From: Microbacterium galbinum
GTDB taxonomy: Bacteria > Actinomycetota > Actinomycetes > Actinomycetales > Microbacteriaceae
Assembly: GCF_023091225.1 (NCBI RefSeq)
Contig: NZ_JAHWXM010000001.1
Coordinates: 2,315,913-2,379,912 of the forward strand
Direction: 5' to 3'
Length of the DNA stretch: 64,000 bases
Both the position numbers and the translations under genes were made by a program. This document shows positions 25,067 through 33,648 of this stretch, in pieces. Each line of letters opens with the position of its first letter. The first letter of the stretch is position 1. The notes under the pieces are model-generated. The model searched no databases. It worked only from the letters and a program-made list of their open reading frames with translations, and had not been told where the DNA came from.

Positions 25067-26635
25067 ATGACCGTTCTCTCCTCGCCCCCGACGGCACTTG
25101 TGCCGGGGCGCCGCAGGCCCCTGGCGATCGTCGCCGCCCTCAGCGCGACCCTGCTGGCGCTCGCCGGATGCGCGACCGCCACGCCCTCCGACGACACGAC
25201 GGCGGATGCCGCGTCCGCGGTGTACCGCATCGGCATCAGCGATCCCGGCGCCGAGCTCGACCCGCTGACGGTCGCCGACGGCGACGCGCAGCTGATCACG
25301 GGGCTCGTCACGGAGCAGCTCGTGAGCTTCACCGCCGACGGCGAGGCGCTGCCGCGTCTCGCGACCGACTGGGAGGCATCCGACGACGGTCTCACCTGGA
25401 CGTTCACGCTGCGCGAGGGGGCGACGTTCAACGACGGCGACCCGGTCACCGCCGACGACGTCGTGGCGACGTTCGACGCCCTCATCGGCGACGACAGCAT
25501 CTCGCCCGCGAAGAGCGCGTTCACCGGCATCCTCGACTCCGTCGCCGCCACCGACGAGGGCACCGTGACGTTCACGCTCGCGCGGCCGTTCTCGGACTTC
25601 CCGCGTCTGCTCGCGGGCAACAACACCGGCATCCTGCCCGCCGACTACGAACCCGGCACCTGGCTCGAGAACCCGGTCGGTGCGGGGCAGTTCCTGCTCG
25701 AGGACTACGAGGTCGGCCGCAGTGTCACCTACGTCAAGAACCCCGACTACTGGAACGCCGACGAGATCGCCCTCGACGGCATCGAACTGAAGGTCTACAA
25801 GGATCCGCAGGCGATCGTGCTCGCGTTCCAGGCGGGGGAGATCGACCGCATCACCGTGTCACCCGAGGTGCTCGCGACCGTGAACGTCGACGACTACGAC
25901 ACCCTCTCGGCGGGATACAGCCACTTCTACGGCATCCACCTCAACGTCACCGAGGCCCCGTTCGACGACGTCACGATCCGGCAGGCGCTGGCCTGGGCGA
26001 TCGACCGCGATGCGATCGTCGACCTCGTCTTCGGGGGTACGGCCACACCGGGCAACGACTTCCCCGTGCTGCCGGACTACCTGCCCCAGCCGCTCGACAT
26101 CGAGCAGCGTGCGCAGGATCTCGACAAGGTCGCCGATCTGCTCGACGGGCGCACGGTGTCGTTCACGATCACGACGTCGTTCCAGCTCTACGGCGAGGTG
26201 CTGCAGCAGCAGCTCAACGCGATCGACGGCTTCGACGTGCAGCTCGAGGTGCTCTCCGACGAGCAGTACTACGCCGAGGGCGACGACTCTCCCTGGCTGA
26301 ACGCTCCGCTCACCATCACCAGCTGGGGCAAGCGCGTGCCCTCGCAGTACTACTCGCTCTTCTACGCAGAGGGCGCGGCGTGGAACGCCGCGCACTACGC
26401 CAACCCCGACCTGGGGACGCTCGTCACCGACTTCGACGCCACGACCGACGAAGCCGAGCGCGAGCAGCTCATCACCGAGATCTCGCAGACGGAGTGGACG
26501 GATGTTCCGACGATCATCCCCGCCCTGGTGCGCTCGGAGGTGCTGCAGAACAAGCGGGTCACGGGCGACTTCATCGCCCCGATCGACTTCTGGTCGGGCT
26601 ACAACTTCGCCGGCATCTCGATCGCGAGCGAGTGA
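25067..26635 (+). CDS. Oligopeptide-type ABC transporter substrate-binding lipoprotein
   Basis: 522 residues. A lipobox LAGC with Cys35 follows a hydrophobic signal, so it is a membrane-tethered lipoprotein. SBP_bac_5 signatures: YRIGISDPGAELDPLT, TFTLREGATFNDGDPVTADDVV, VGAGQFLLEDYEVGRSVTYVKNPDYW and IRQALAWAIDRDAIV. Such proteins bind peptides, nickel chelates or glycosides. The four-gene order (binding protein, two permeases, fused ATPases) is complete. The ligand is unknown; proximity to the apionate operon is suggestive only, since a terminator and a DUF427 gene separate them. Confidence 0.88.
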   Translation: MTVLSSPPTALVPGRRRPLAIVAALSATLLALAGCATATPSDDTTADAASAVYRIGISDPGAELDPLTVADGDAQLITGLVTEQLVSFTADGEALPRLATDWEASDDGLTWTFTLREGATFNDGDPVTADDVVATFDALIGDDSISPAKSAFTGILDSVAATDEGTVTFTLARPFSDFPRLLAGNNTGILPADYEPGTWLENPVGAGQFLLEDYEVGRSVTYVKNPDYWNADEIALDGIELKVYKDPQAIVLAFQAGEIDRITVSPEVLATVNVDDYDTLSAGYSHFYGIHLNVTEAPFDDVTIRQALAWAIDRDAIVDLVFGGTATPGNDFPVLPDYLPQPLDIEQRAQDLDKVADLLDGRTVSFTITTSFQLYGEVLQQQLNAIDGFDVQLEVLSDEQYYAEGDDSPWLNAPLTITSWGKRVPSQYYSLFYAEGAAWNAAHYANPDLGTLVTDFDATTDEAEREQLITEISQTEWTDVPTIIPALVRSEVLQNKRVTGDFIAPIDFWSGYNFAGISIASE

Positions 26636-26638
26636 CCC

Positions 26639-27682
26639 ATGACCGTCAGCTTCTCGTCGGGCGGGAACGCCGCGACGGCGTCGTCCGCCCGACGGGGGCT
26701 GGCGGTCCTCCGTTCCCGGCACAGCCAGGTGCCGCGACTGATCGGGCAGCGCCTCATCCAGGTGCCGCTCGTGCTGCTCGTGGTGTCGTTGCTGGTGTTC
26801 TGGCTGATCGAGGTCGTACCCGGTGATCCCGGTCGCAACGCCCTCGGCCAGTACGCGACCTCCGAGCAGGTGCAGGCATGGAACGAGGCTCACGGGCTGA
26901 CCGGCTCGCTGGTCTCCCGCTACTTCGCCTGGCTGTTCGGTTTCGTCAAGGGCGACTGGGGCACCAGCCTCATCTACGGCGCTCCGGTGCGAGAACTCGT
27001 GCTGGGGCGCCTCGGCAACTCGCTCTTCCTCGGGGCGGTGGCGTTCGTGATCCTGGTGCCGGTGGCTTTCGGGCTCGGCGCGATCCAGGCCCGCCGTGAG
27101 GGATCGCGCACCGACCGCACGCTCACGATCGCGCTGATGTCGTTGGCCTCCGTGCCGGAGTTCGTGGTCGGCGTGCTGCTGCTGATCGTGTTCAGCCTGT
27201 GGCTCAAGTGGTTCCCGATCCAGTCGTCGATCAGCCTCGACGGCCCTCCGGTCGAGGTGCTGCGGGCGCTCGTGCTGCCGGCGGTGACCCTCGCCCTGGG
27301 CTACCTGTCGGTGTTGGCGCGCATGACCCGCACGGGCGTGCTCGACACCCTCGACTCGCAGTACTACCGCACCGCCGTCATCAAGGGGGTGCACGGTCCG
27401 CAGCTCGCGGTCGGGCACGTGGCGCGCAACGCGCTCATCCCCACGGTGTCGCTGCTGGGCGTCTACGTCGGCACGCTGCTGGGGGGCAGTGCGATCGTCG
27501 AGACGCTGTTCGGTTACCCGGGGCTCGGTGCCCTGCTGGTGTCGGCGACGGTGGAGAAGGACATCTTCCTGCTCGAGTCCGGGGTGATGGTCACGGGGGT
27601 CGTCGCGCTGCTCGCGCTCCTGATCACCGACATCGCCCTCGTGCTCATCGACCCGCGCGTGCGCTTCGACGAAGGGGAATGA
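26639..27682 (+). CDS. ABC transporter permease, DppB type
   Basis: 347 residues, starting 4 bp after the binding protein gene. Six membrane helices; opening RLIGQRLIQVPLVLLVVSLLVFWLIEVVPGDPG is the conserved DppB/OppB N-terminal pattern, and the coupling EAA loop is near RTAVIKGVHGPQLAVGHVARNALIPTVS. It has about 60 extra N-terminal residues before the usual start of homology, so a later start at the second helix-proximal Met is possible but has no better ribosome site. It pairs with the DppC-type protein. Confidence 0.9.
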   Translation: MTVSFSSGGNAATASSARRGLAVLRSRHSQVPRLIGQRLIQVPLVLLVVSLLVFWLIEVVPGDPGRNALGQYATSEQVQAWNEAHGLTGSLVSRYFAWLFGFVKGDWGTSLIYGAPVRELVLGRLGNSLFLGAVAFVILVPVAFGLGAIQARREGSRTDRTLTIALMSLASVPEFVVGVLLLIVFSLWLKWFPIQSSISLDGPPVEVLRALVLPAVTLALGYLSVLARMTRTGVLDTLDSQYYRTAVIKGVHGPQLAVGHVARNALIPTVSLLGVYVGTLLGGSAIVETLFGYPGLGALLVSATVEKDIFLLESGVMVTGVVALLALLITDIALVLIDPRVRFDEGE

Positions 27683-27683
27683 C

Positions 27684-28604
27684 ATGGCACTCACCGAAGC
27701 GGTGCGCGGTGCCGACCCGGCCGCGATCGACATCATCGAGACGGATGCCGTCGCCACCGGCATCCGTCGTCCTTCTGGATCGCGTTCGCCGCGGCCGCGT
27801 CGCTGGGCCGCTCTCCTGCGCCGCCCGACGTTCGTGATCAGCGCGCTCATCGTGCTGTTCTGGGTCGTGGCCGCCGTGGGGTGGCGCCTCGTCGGCCTCG
27901 ATCCCTTCGCCGACAGCGGCGCCCGCCTGTCGCCGCCGAGCGCCGAGCACTGGTTCGGCACCGACCGCATCGGTCGCGACGTGTTCGCCCGCGTGCTCGC
28001 CGGGGCCGAACCGGCGCTGCTCGTCGGACCGATCGGGGCGGCGCTCGCCACCGCTCTCGGGTCGACGCTCGGCCTCATCGCCGGCTACCGCCGCGGCTGG
28101 GTGGACCAGCTCTTCATGCGCGGTTTCGACGTGTTCCTCACCCTGCCGACGCTGATCTTCCTGCTCGTGATCGTCGGCGCGTTCGGCGGCAGCGCGCCGA
28201 CGATCATCGTGGCGGTGGGCATCCTCTTCGCCCCCGGTATCGCCCGCATCGTGCGCGCCGCCGTGCTCGTCGAGATGGGCAAGCAGTACGTGACCAGTGC
28301 GCGCGTGCAGGGAGAGAGTGCGGTGCGGATCGTCTTCCGCGAGCTGCTGCCGAACGTCTGGCCGCAGGTGCTCGTGCAGGCGACGTTGAGCGTGGCCGGC
28401 GCGATCTTCATCTCGTCGTCACTGTCGTTCCTCGGACTCGCGTCGGCGCCGCCCTCGCCCGACTGGGGGCTCGCGGTCAACGAGAACCGCACCTACCTGC
28501 AGGCCGCGTGGTGGACGCTCGCGTTCCCCACCCTCGCGATCGCCTCGCTCGTGGTCTCCCTCAACCTGATCGCAGACAACTTCCGAGAGGTGTTCCGACG
28601 ATGA
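27684..28604 (+). CDS. ABC transporter permease, DppC type
   Basis: 306 residues with six helices. Family landmarks are the N-terminal LSPPSAEHWFGTDRIGRDVFARVLAGA, VLVEMGKQYVTSARVQGESAVRIVFRELLPNVWPQVLVQATLSVAGAIF (EAA coupling loop) and SPDWGLAVNENR. The stop overlaps the following ATPase start (ATGA). The cytoplasmic N-terminus of about 40 residues is variable. Forms the channel with the DppB-type subunit. Confidence 0.9.
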   Translation: MALTEAVRGADPAAIDIIETDAVATGIRRPSGSRSPRPRRWAALLRRPTFVISALIVLFWVVAAVGWRLVGLDPFADSGARLSPPSAEHWFGTDRIGRDVFARVLAGAEPALLVGPIGAALATALGSTLGLIAGYRRGWVDQLFMRGFDVFLTLPTLIFLLVIVGAFGGSAPTIIVAVGILFAPGIARIVRAAVLVEMGKQYVTSARVQGESAVRIVFRELLPNVWPQVLVQATLSVAGAIFISSSLSFLGLASAPPSPDWGLAVNENRTYLQAAWWTLAFPTLAIASLVVSLNLIADNFREVFRR

Positions 28605-30163
28605 CCGAACCACTGGTGAGCGTGCGCGGACTGACCGTCGACTACGAGGTCGAGGGTCAGCGGCGGCGGGCCGTCGACGGCGTCGACTTCGACATCGAGC
28701 CCGGTGGATCACTGGGACTCGTGGGGGAGTCGGGGTCGGGCAAGAGCACGATCGCCTTCGCCCTGGCGCGTTACCTGCCGGCGGGGGCCCGGGTGAGTGC
28801 CGAGCGGCTGACCGTCGCCGGGCACGACGTGCTCGGTCTCGGACCGCGGGAACTGCGCGAGTACCGTCGAGGCTCGATCGGCTTCGTCTATCAGGAGCCC
28901 GCGCGGGCGCTCAACCCCACTCGGTCGGTCGGCAGCCAGGTCGCCGAGACGTACCGCTTGCAGGGTCTGCGCTCGGCGGCGGCGCGGGCGGCGACCATCG
29001 CCGCGTTCGCCGACGTCGGCCTGCCCGACCCCGCCTCGTTGGTCCATCGATTCCCGCACGAGCTCTCGGGAGGGCAGCAGCAGCGCGTCGTCATCGCGAT
29101 GGCGCTCGCCGCGGATCCGCGCCTGCTCATCCTCGACGAGCCGACCACCGGGCTCGACAGCCGGGTCGAGGCCGAGGTCATCGCGCTCGTCGGCCGACTG
29201 CGCCGGGAGCGCGGGTTCGCCACCCTGCTCATCAGCCACAACCTGCCGCTCGTCGCGAGCCACACCGAGCGGATCGGGGTGCTCGAGCGCGGCATCCTCG
29301 TCGAGCACGGTGAAGCCGCGGGCCTCGTCGAGACCCCGCTGCACCCGTACTCGCGTGTGCTGGTGGAGGCGGTGCCCTCGCTCGACGCGCCGTCGCGCCC
29401 CGTCGAGCCCGAACACGCGCAGCCGCTGCTGTCGGTGCGCGGTGTCACGAAGCGCTACGGCGCGCACCTCGCGCTCGACGGCGTCGACCTCGACATCGGC
29501 CGCGGCGAAGTGCTCGGCCTCGTCGGCGAATCGGGCAGTGGCAAGACCACGCTCGGCCGGGTGATCGCGGGGCTCGCGCGCTCCGAGGGCACGGTGGAGT
29601 TGGACGGTTCGGATGCCGCGGACGCGGTGCCCGTGCAGTTCGTGTTCCAGAGTCCCGACGCCTCGCTCAACCCGCGGCGCACCGTGCGGCAGACGCTCAC
29701 GCGATCGATCCAGCTGCTGCGCGGAGACACCGACGCCGAAGAGCTCGCCCTCTCGACCGGACTCGCGGGCGACGTGCTCGACAAGCTCCCCGACGAACTC
29801 TCCGGCGGCCAGAAGCAGCGCGTCGCGATCGCCCGTGCCTTCGCCGGCCGCAGCCCGCTCGTGGTGTGCGACGAACCGACCTCGGCGCTCGACGTGAGCG
29901 TGCAGGCGCGCGTGCTCGACCTGCTCGTCGAGCTGCAGGAGCGCACCGGGGTGTCGTACCTCTTCATCACGCACGACCTCGCTGTCGTCCGCCGCATCGC
30001 GCATCGCGTCGCCGTGCTCAACGGCGGACGCATCGTCGAGACCGGAGCGGTCGACGACGTGCTCGGTGCGCCCCGGCATCCGTACTCGGCATCCCTCGTG
30101 GATGCCGCCCGCAGCCTGCGCGGCGAGACCACGCGGGGGCTCCGCGACGTCATCGCCGCGTAG
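28601..30163 (+). CDS. Fused DppD-DppF ABC transporter ATPase
   Basis: 520 residues with two complete ATPase domains in one chain. First: Walker A GESGSGKST, signature LSGGQQQR, Walker B LLILDEPTTGLD. Second: Walker A GESGSGKTT, signature LSGGQKQR, Walker B LVVCDEPTSALD. Most oligopeptide importers have two separate ATPase genes, but such tandem fusions are common in actinobacteria. It closes the four-gene importer operon and is followed by a strong hairpin. Confidence 0.92.
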   Translation: MTEPLVSVRGLTVDYEVEGQRRRAVDGVDFDIEPGGSLGLVGESGSGKSTIAFALARYLPAGARVSAERLTVAGHDVLGLGPRELREYRRGSIGFVYQEPARALNPTRSVGSQVAETYRLQGLRSAAARAATIAAFADVGLPDPASLVHRFPHELSGGQQQRVVIAMALAADPRLLILDEPTTGLDSRVEAEVIALVGRLRRERGFATLLISHNLPLVASHTERIGVLERGILVEHGEAAGLVETPLHPYSRVLVEAVPSLDAPSRPVEPEHAQPLLSVRGVTKRYGAHLALDGVDLDIGRGEVLGLVGESGSGKTTLGRVIAGLARSEGTVELDGSDAADAVPVQFVFQSPDASLNPRRTVRQTLTRSIQLLRGDTDAEELALSTGLAGDVLDKLPDELSGGQKQRVAIARAFAGRSPLVVCDEPTSALDVSVQARVLDLLVELQERTGVSYLFITHDLAVVRRIAHRVAVLNGGRIVETGAVDDVLGAPRHPYSASLVDAARSLRGETTRGLRDVIAA

Positions 30164-30175
30164 GCCCGCGAAGGA

Positions 30176-30206
30176 CCGGGCGCGACCTGCGGGAGGTCGC
30201 GCCCGG
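30176..30206 (+). terminator. Hairpin terminator of the ABC importer operon
   Basis: A perfect 13-bp stem, CCGGGCGCGACCT (30176-30188) and its complement (30194-30206), with a 5-base loop, starts 12 bp after the stop codon. Only short T-rich sequence (TCGTCTCCTCG) follows. Confidence 0.7.
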
Positions 30207-30219
30207 TCGTCTCCTCGGG

Positions 30220-30303
30220 CCCTGCGTTGCTGAGCGTGGGCCCTGCGTTGATGAGCGTGAGTCCTGCGTTGCTGAGATTGAGCCCTGGGTTGCTGAGCTT
30301 GTC
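30220..30303. repeat. Four tandem 21-bp degenerate repeats
   Basis: Consecutive units start at 30220, 30241, 30262 and 30283, each close to CCTGCGTTGCTGAGCGTG. The last unit runs into the CTTGTCGAAG palindrome. The unit length equals seven codons, but no ribosome site or conserved reading was found, so it is treated as non-coding. Confidence 0.75.
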
Positions 30304-30334
30304 GAAGCATCGCGGGGCGGGACCCTTCGACAAG
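30298..30334. repeat. REP-like inverted repeat CTTGTCGAAG
   Basis: CTTGTCGAAG at 30298-30307 is matched by CTTCGACAAG at 30325-30334, with 17 bases between. A half copy (GCTGAGCTTGTCGAAGCG) is at 41621-41639. This type of short palindrome is widely dispersed in actinobacterial intergenic DNA. Confidence 0.7.
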
Positions 30335-30360
30335 TTCCGGGACCCGAATCCGAGCGGCCC

Positions 30361-30448
30361 GCGTTCATAACTCCTCAAGAACGCGTCCGCCGGGCCTTGA
30401 AACAGCCGAATCCGGCCCGATCTTCCCGATTCTCCGGAGTTATGCGCG
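30361..30448. repeat. Long inverted-repeat element, class B copy 1
   Basis: CATAACTCC (30366-30374) and GGAGTTATG (30436-30444) form perfect arms around about 60 bp. Same layout as 52495-52583 and 52704-52789. Immediately followed by a class A element at 30463. Confidence 0.75.
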
Positions 30449-30462
30449 GCCCCTGCGTACCC

Positions 30463-30536
30463 AACTCAGGACAAACCGAGCTCGGCGGACCGAAATCCAT
30501 TGTTTCTGGCCCGATTCCGCCCGTTTGTCCTGAGTT
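30463..30536. repeat. Long inverted-repeat element, class A copy 1
   Basis: Perfect 14-bp arms AACTCAGGACAAAC (30463-30476) and GTTTGTCCTGAGTT (30523-30536) enclose 46 bp. Related copies at 52592-52671 and 58520-58605. The remaining gene-free DNA up to 30667 shows nothing I can support apart from the end of the catalase gene. Confidence 0.8.
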
Positions 30537-30667
30537 AGGACGGCGTCCGCCTGTCGCGCGTACACTCGCGGGACGCATCAGAACATCTCGTCCGCACACG
30601 GTCCGCTCGCCCGCGCCGATTCCGGGAACAGGGCGTTCGTGTCCCTGGCGGGCTAGTGCGACCAGGT

Positions 30668-31957
30668 CTATCCGGTCGGGTACCTCGAGGACCTGCGCCG
30701 CGAATGGCCTGACTGACCGAGTCGCGCGAGGGCGTCGGCGATCGCCGCGCCCTCGGCCGCGTCGATGCGGCGCCAGAACTCCACGGCGCGCTCGCGCAGC
30801 GCCGGGTCGGTGATCTCGGCGAGCTGCGACACGACCACGCCGCGCAACCTCGCTCGGCCGGGATCGTCGAGCACCCGGCGCACGAGGTCACCCGCCTGGC
30901 GGAAGTCGTCGGCGGCGTCCCACTCCCGGGCGCGCGCGGCGAGGTCGTCGTCCCAGCCGGGGGCGGATGCCGTGAACGGCGCGACCGCACGACTCGCGAC
31001 CCCCTCCTGCACGCGGTGCCGGTGGAAGCGCCAGTAGCTGTCGATGCGCGAGAGCAGCATCGGGTCGGGGCTCGGGCCGATGCCGGGAACGAAGCTCGAT
31101 GGGGCGAACGCCGCCTGTTCGATCTCGGCGACCTCGTCGTCGGGGTTGCGGTCGAGCACGAGCCGGCCGACCTCGATCAGCGGATACGACGCTTTCGGCC
31201 AGGTCTTGGTGAGGTCGAACGCGTTGAACGGGGCGCTGCGGGCGTCGTCGTCGGGCATGACCTGCACCGACAGCGTCCACGACGGATGCTCTCCCCGGTC
31301 GATCGCGGCGCGCAGGTCGTGCCGCTGATGGTCGACCTCGGTCTCGTCGATCTCGGATGCCTCGTCGTCGGAGAGGTTCGAGATGCCCTGGTCGGTGCGC
31401 AGGTGGTACTTGACCCAGAAGCGCTCGCCGGCGGCACTCACCCACTGGAACGTGTGCGATCCGAAGCCGTCCTGGTGCCGCCACGACCGCGGGATGCCGC
31501 GGTCGCTCAGCAGCCACGCCACCTGGTGGGCGGACTCGGGGTTGCGGGTCCAGAAGTCCCAGAGCCGGTCGTAGTCGAAGACCGAGCCGTCGCGGTACAT
31601 CTTGTGGGCGACGACGAGAGAGGCGAACTTCGCCTCGTCACGCAGGAAGAAGACGGGGGAGTTGTTGCCGACGAGGTCGTACTCGCCGTCGGGGGTGAGG
31701 AACTTCACGGCGAAACCGCGCAGGTCGCGCCAGGCCTCGCGGCTGCCCCGGTAGCCGAGAGTCGCCGAGAATCGCACGACGACATCGGTGCGGATGCCGG
31801 GCTGGAAGAGCCCCGCGTGCGTGAAGGCGCGCACGTCGCCGGTGGTCTCGAAGAAGCCGAGCGCACCCCCGCCCTTCGAGTGGCGGATGCGCACGGGGAC
31901 CGGTCCGGGGTCGGCGGCCGGGTAGTCGGCGCGACGTGCGGTGGTCCCCGTGCTCAC
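30668..31957 (-). CDS. Heme catalase with shortened N-terminus
   Basis: 429 residues from GTG 31957, which lies 4 bp past the DUF427 stop. Catalase motifs: catalytic His26 in RIRHSKGGGALGFF, Asn in YDLVGNNSPVFF, and a Tyr in SRIDSYWRFHRHR at the place of the proximal heme-ligand Tyr (usual RLFSYPDTQRHR). A C-terminal helical catalase-related domain is present. Usual catalases have about 30-50 more residues before the catalytic His (the arm with the Leu-x-x-Lys-x-x-His-Phe-Asp-Arg-Glu stretch); these are absent. An upstream in-frame extension has no homology. It would dismute hydrogen peroxide if functional. Confidence 0.85.
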   Translation of the reverse strand: MSTGTTARRADYPAADPGPVPVRIRHSKGGGALGFFETTGDVRAFTHAGLFQPGIRTDVVVRFSATLGYRGSREAWRDLRGFAVKFLTPDGEYDLVGNNSPVFFLRDEAKFASLVVAHKMYRDGSVFDYDRLWDFWTRNPESAHQVAWLLSDRGIPRSWRHQDGFGSHTFQWVSAAGERFWVKYHLRTDQGISNLSDDEASEIDETEVDHQRHDLRAAIDRGEHPSWTLSVQVMPDDDARSAPFNAFDLTKTWPKASYPLIEVGRLVLDRNPDDEVAEIEQAAFAPSSFVPGIGPSPDPMLLSRIDSYWRFHRHRVQEGVASRAVAPFTASAPGWDDDLAARAREWDAADDFRQAGDLVRRVLDDPGRARLRGVVVSQLAEITDPALRERAVEFWRRIDAAEGAAIADALARLGQSGHSRRRSSRYPTG

Positions 31958-31961
31958 CGGG

Positions 31962-32363
31962 TCAGGCCTTTGCGCCGGGGCCGTCGCCCACGGGGCGGAT
32001 CTCGAGGGAGTCGTAGAACGCGATGTGCCCGCCGATGGGCGTGAACGCGCTGATGGGTTCGGGGTACGACCACGCGACGGGCGAGGCATCCGCACCGTCG
32101 GCGAGGGCCCAGTAGTCGCTGGCGACGCCCTTGAACGGGCAGAACGTGGTGTTCTCGACGCGGCGCAGCCGGGTGAGGTCGACGTCGCCGCGCGGGAAGT
32201 AGAGCCGCGTGGGCACGTCGACCTCGTGCAGTTCGATGACGTTCGAGCTGGTGGCGATGCGTTCGTCGCCGCTCCAGACCTCCACCGTTCCCTCGTGCGC
32301 GGTCAGGTGCACGAGGCCGTCGGTGGCGATGCCGGGGGCGTCGAGCACGGCGGAATCGGTCAT
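31962..32363 (-). CDS. DUF427-domain protein (second copy)
   Basis: 133 residues from ATG 32363, with AAGGAGGA upstream. DUF427 hallmarks: VIELHEVDVPTRLYFPRGDVDL, CPFKGVASDYW and HIAFYDSLEI. It precedes the catalase by 4 bp, so the two are translationally linked, which hints at a role in peroxide or redox stress. It is a distant paralogue of the protein at 24660-25037. Function unknown. Confidence 0.85.
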   Translation of the reverse strand: MTDSAVLDAPGIATDGLVHLTAHEGTVEVWSGDERIATSSNVIELHEVDVPTRLYFPRGDVDLTRLRRVENTTFCPFKGVASDYWALADGADASPVAWSYPEPISAFTPIGGHIAFYDSLEIRPVGDGPGAKA

Positions 32364-32625
32364 GGTGTTCCTCCTTCGGGGTGGCCGGGCGCCGAAGAGG
32401 AACGTCGCGTGCTGGATCACGAGCGTCGCGGTGGGTTCGAGCATCTTCTCCTCCTCGGTCGGATGACACGCCCATCAAAGCCCCGTCGCCCGGATCGCGC
32501 GACGATGGTTCCTCTCGGTGACGACACATGACTCCGGATGACGCGCGCGGTCTCCGCGTGACCGGCGTTGACGCCCCGTGAACCGCACCGTTCCGCTCGT
32601 CGAGGGGCCGCTCTAACGTGGCGCC

Positions 32626-33648
32626 ATGTCAACCCCGCACTCGCCCGCCGGCGTCACCGAGTCCCTGCACATCGGTCTGTTCGCGCACCTCGCCGATCAT
32701 CGCGGCGCGGTCGAGCAGACGTACCTCGACTACCTCGATCTGTTCGTGCATGCCGAGGGGCTGGGCGTCGGGTCGGCGTGGGTGCGTCAGTTCCATCTGG
32801 CGAAACCGGATGCCGGTCGGCTGGGTGGCCTGCCGTCGCCGTTCGTGTTCCTGGGCGCCCTCGCCGCGCGCACCTCGACACTGCGGCTGGGCACGGCGGC
32901 GATCACGCTTCCGCTCGAGCAGGTGCTGCGGGTGGCGGAGGATGCCGCGGTGCTCGACGCACTCAGCGGGGGCCGGGTGGAGTTGGGGCTCGCGAACGGC
33001 GGACAGCCGCAGACGGCATCCGCGTTCGGCATCCCGCACATCGGCGATCGCACGCAGAGCCGCCGGGCCTATCTCGAGGCCGTCGATCGGCTGGCCGCCG
33101 CCCTGCGCGGCGAGGCCGTGACCGTCGACGGCGAGGTGATCGCCCCGGCGCGACCGGACCTCGCCGACCGGATCTGGCACGCGACCCTCACCGCGCAGAG
33201 CGCGTACGAGACCGGTCAGCGAGGCGAGGGCGTGCTGATCGGCACCACCCAGGTCGTGCCGGCCGAGGCGTACCACCGGGGTCTCGCCGAGGGGGCGGTG
33301 CCGCGGCTCGGCTTGTCGACGTGGATCTTCCCCGGCCGCACGCGTGAGGAGGCCCTCGCCCAGGCCGAGGAGGGGCTGATCGCGAAGTGGCAGTGGGCGC
33401 GGGACTTCCTGCCCCAGGCCGACTCGACCGCGCAGATCGCCGAGCGCCTCAACCTGCACTACGGCACGGCCGACGACATCGCGGCGTCGATCGCGACCCA
33501 CCCGGCGTTCGCCCACACGACGCAGATCCAGTTGCAGCTCGATGGCCTCTACCGTTCGCTCGAGCAGCAGAAGGACGCCCTCGAGCTCTTCACCTCCGAC
33601 GTCGCACCGGCGCTGAACGCGGCGATCCGCCGCGAGGTGGCCGCATGA
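32626..33648 (+). CDS. Luciferase-like FMN-dependent monooxygenase
   Basis: 340 residues. LLM family pattern: HIGLFAHLADH near the N-terminus, GLGVGSAWVRQFHLAKP, LRLGTAAITLPL, and DALSGGRVELGLANGG. Such enzymes use reduced flavin and oxygen to cleave C-S or other bonds, or act as reductases. First gene of a four-gene overlapping operon with two NtaA/DszA-type monooxygenases and MetY, so desulfurization of an organosulfur compound is inferred. No clear ribosome site precedes the ATG, so a leaderless start is possible. The upstream 262 bp separate it from the divergent DUF427 gene. Confidence 0.83.
   Translation: MSTPHSPAGVTESLHIGLFAHLADHRGAVEQTYLDYLDLFVHAEGLGVGSAWVRQFHLAKPDAGRLGGLPSPFVFLGALAARTSTLRLGTAAITLPLEQVLRVAEDAAVLDALSGGRVELGLANGGQPQTASAFGIPHIGDRTQSRRAYLEAVDRLAAALRGEAVTVDGEVIAPARPDLADRIWHATLTAQSAYETGQRGEGVLIGTTQVVPAEAYHRGLAEGAVPRLGLSTWIFPGRTREEALAQAEEGLIAKWQWARDFLPQADSTAQIAERLNLHYGTADDIAASIATHPAFAHTTQIQLQLDGLYRSLEQQKDALELFTSDVAPALNAAIRREVAA

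Noticed and set aside
25859..28078. 739-codon minus-strand open frame across the ABC importer genes
   Set aside because: Its product is Arg/His/Asp low complexity, and the opposite strand encodes well-supported transporter subunits with ribosome sites and stop overlaps.
24660..30163. Assigning the oligopeptide-type importer to the apionate operon as its transporter
   Set aside because: A palindrome with a T-run and a DUF427 gene separate them; this class of importer mostly carries peptides or chelates, not small sugar acids. No evidence for the ligand.
30220..30303. Tandem 21-bp repeats as a short coding gene
   Set aside because: The frame encodes Leu/Ser repeats with no ribosome site, and the repeats drift into a REP-like element.
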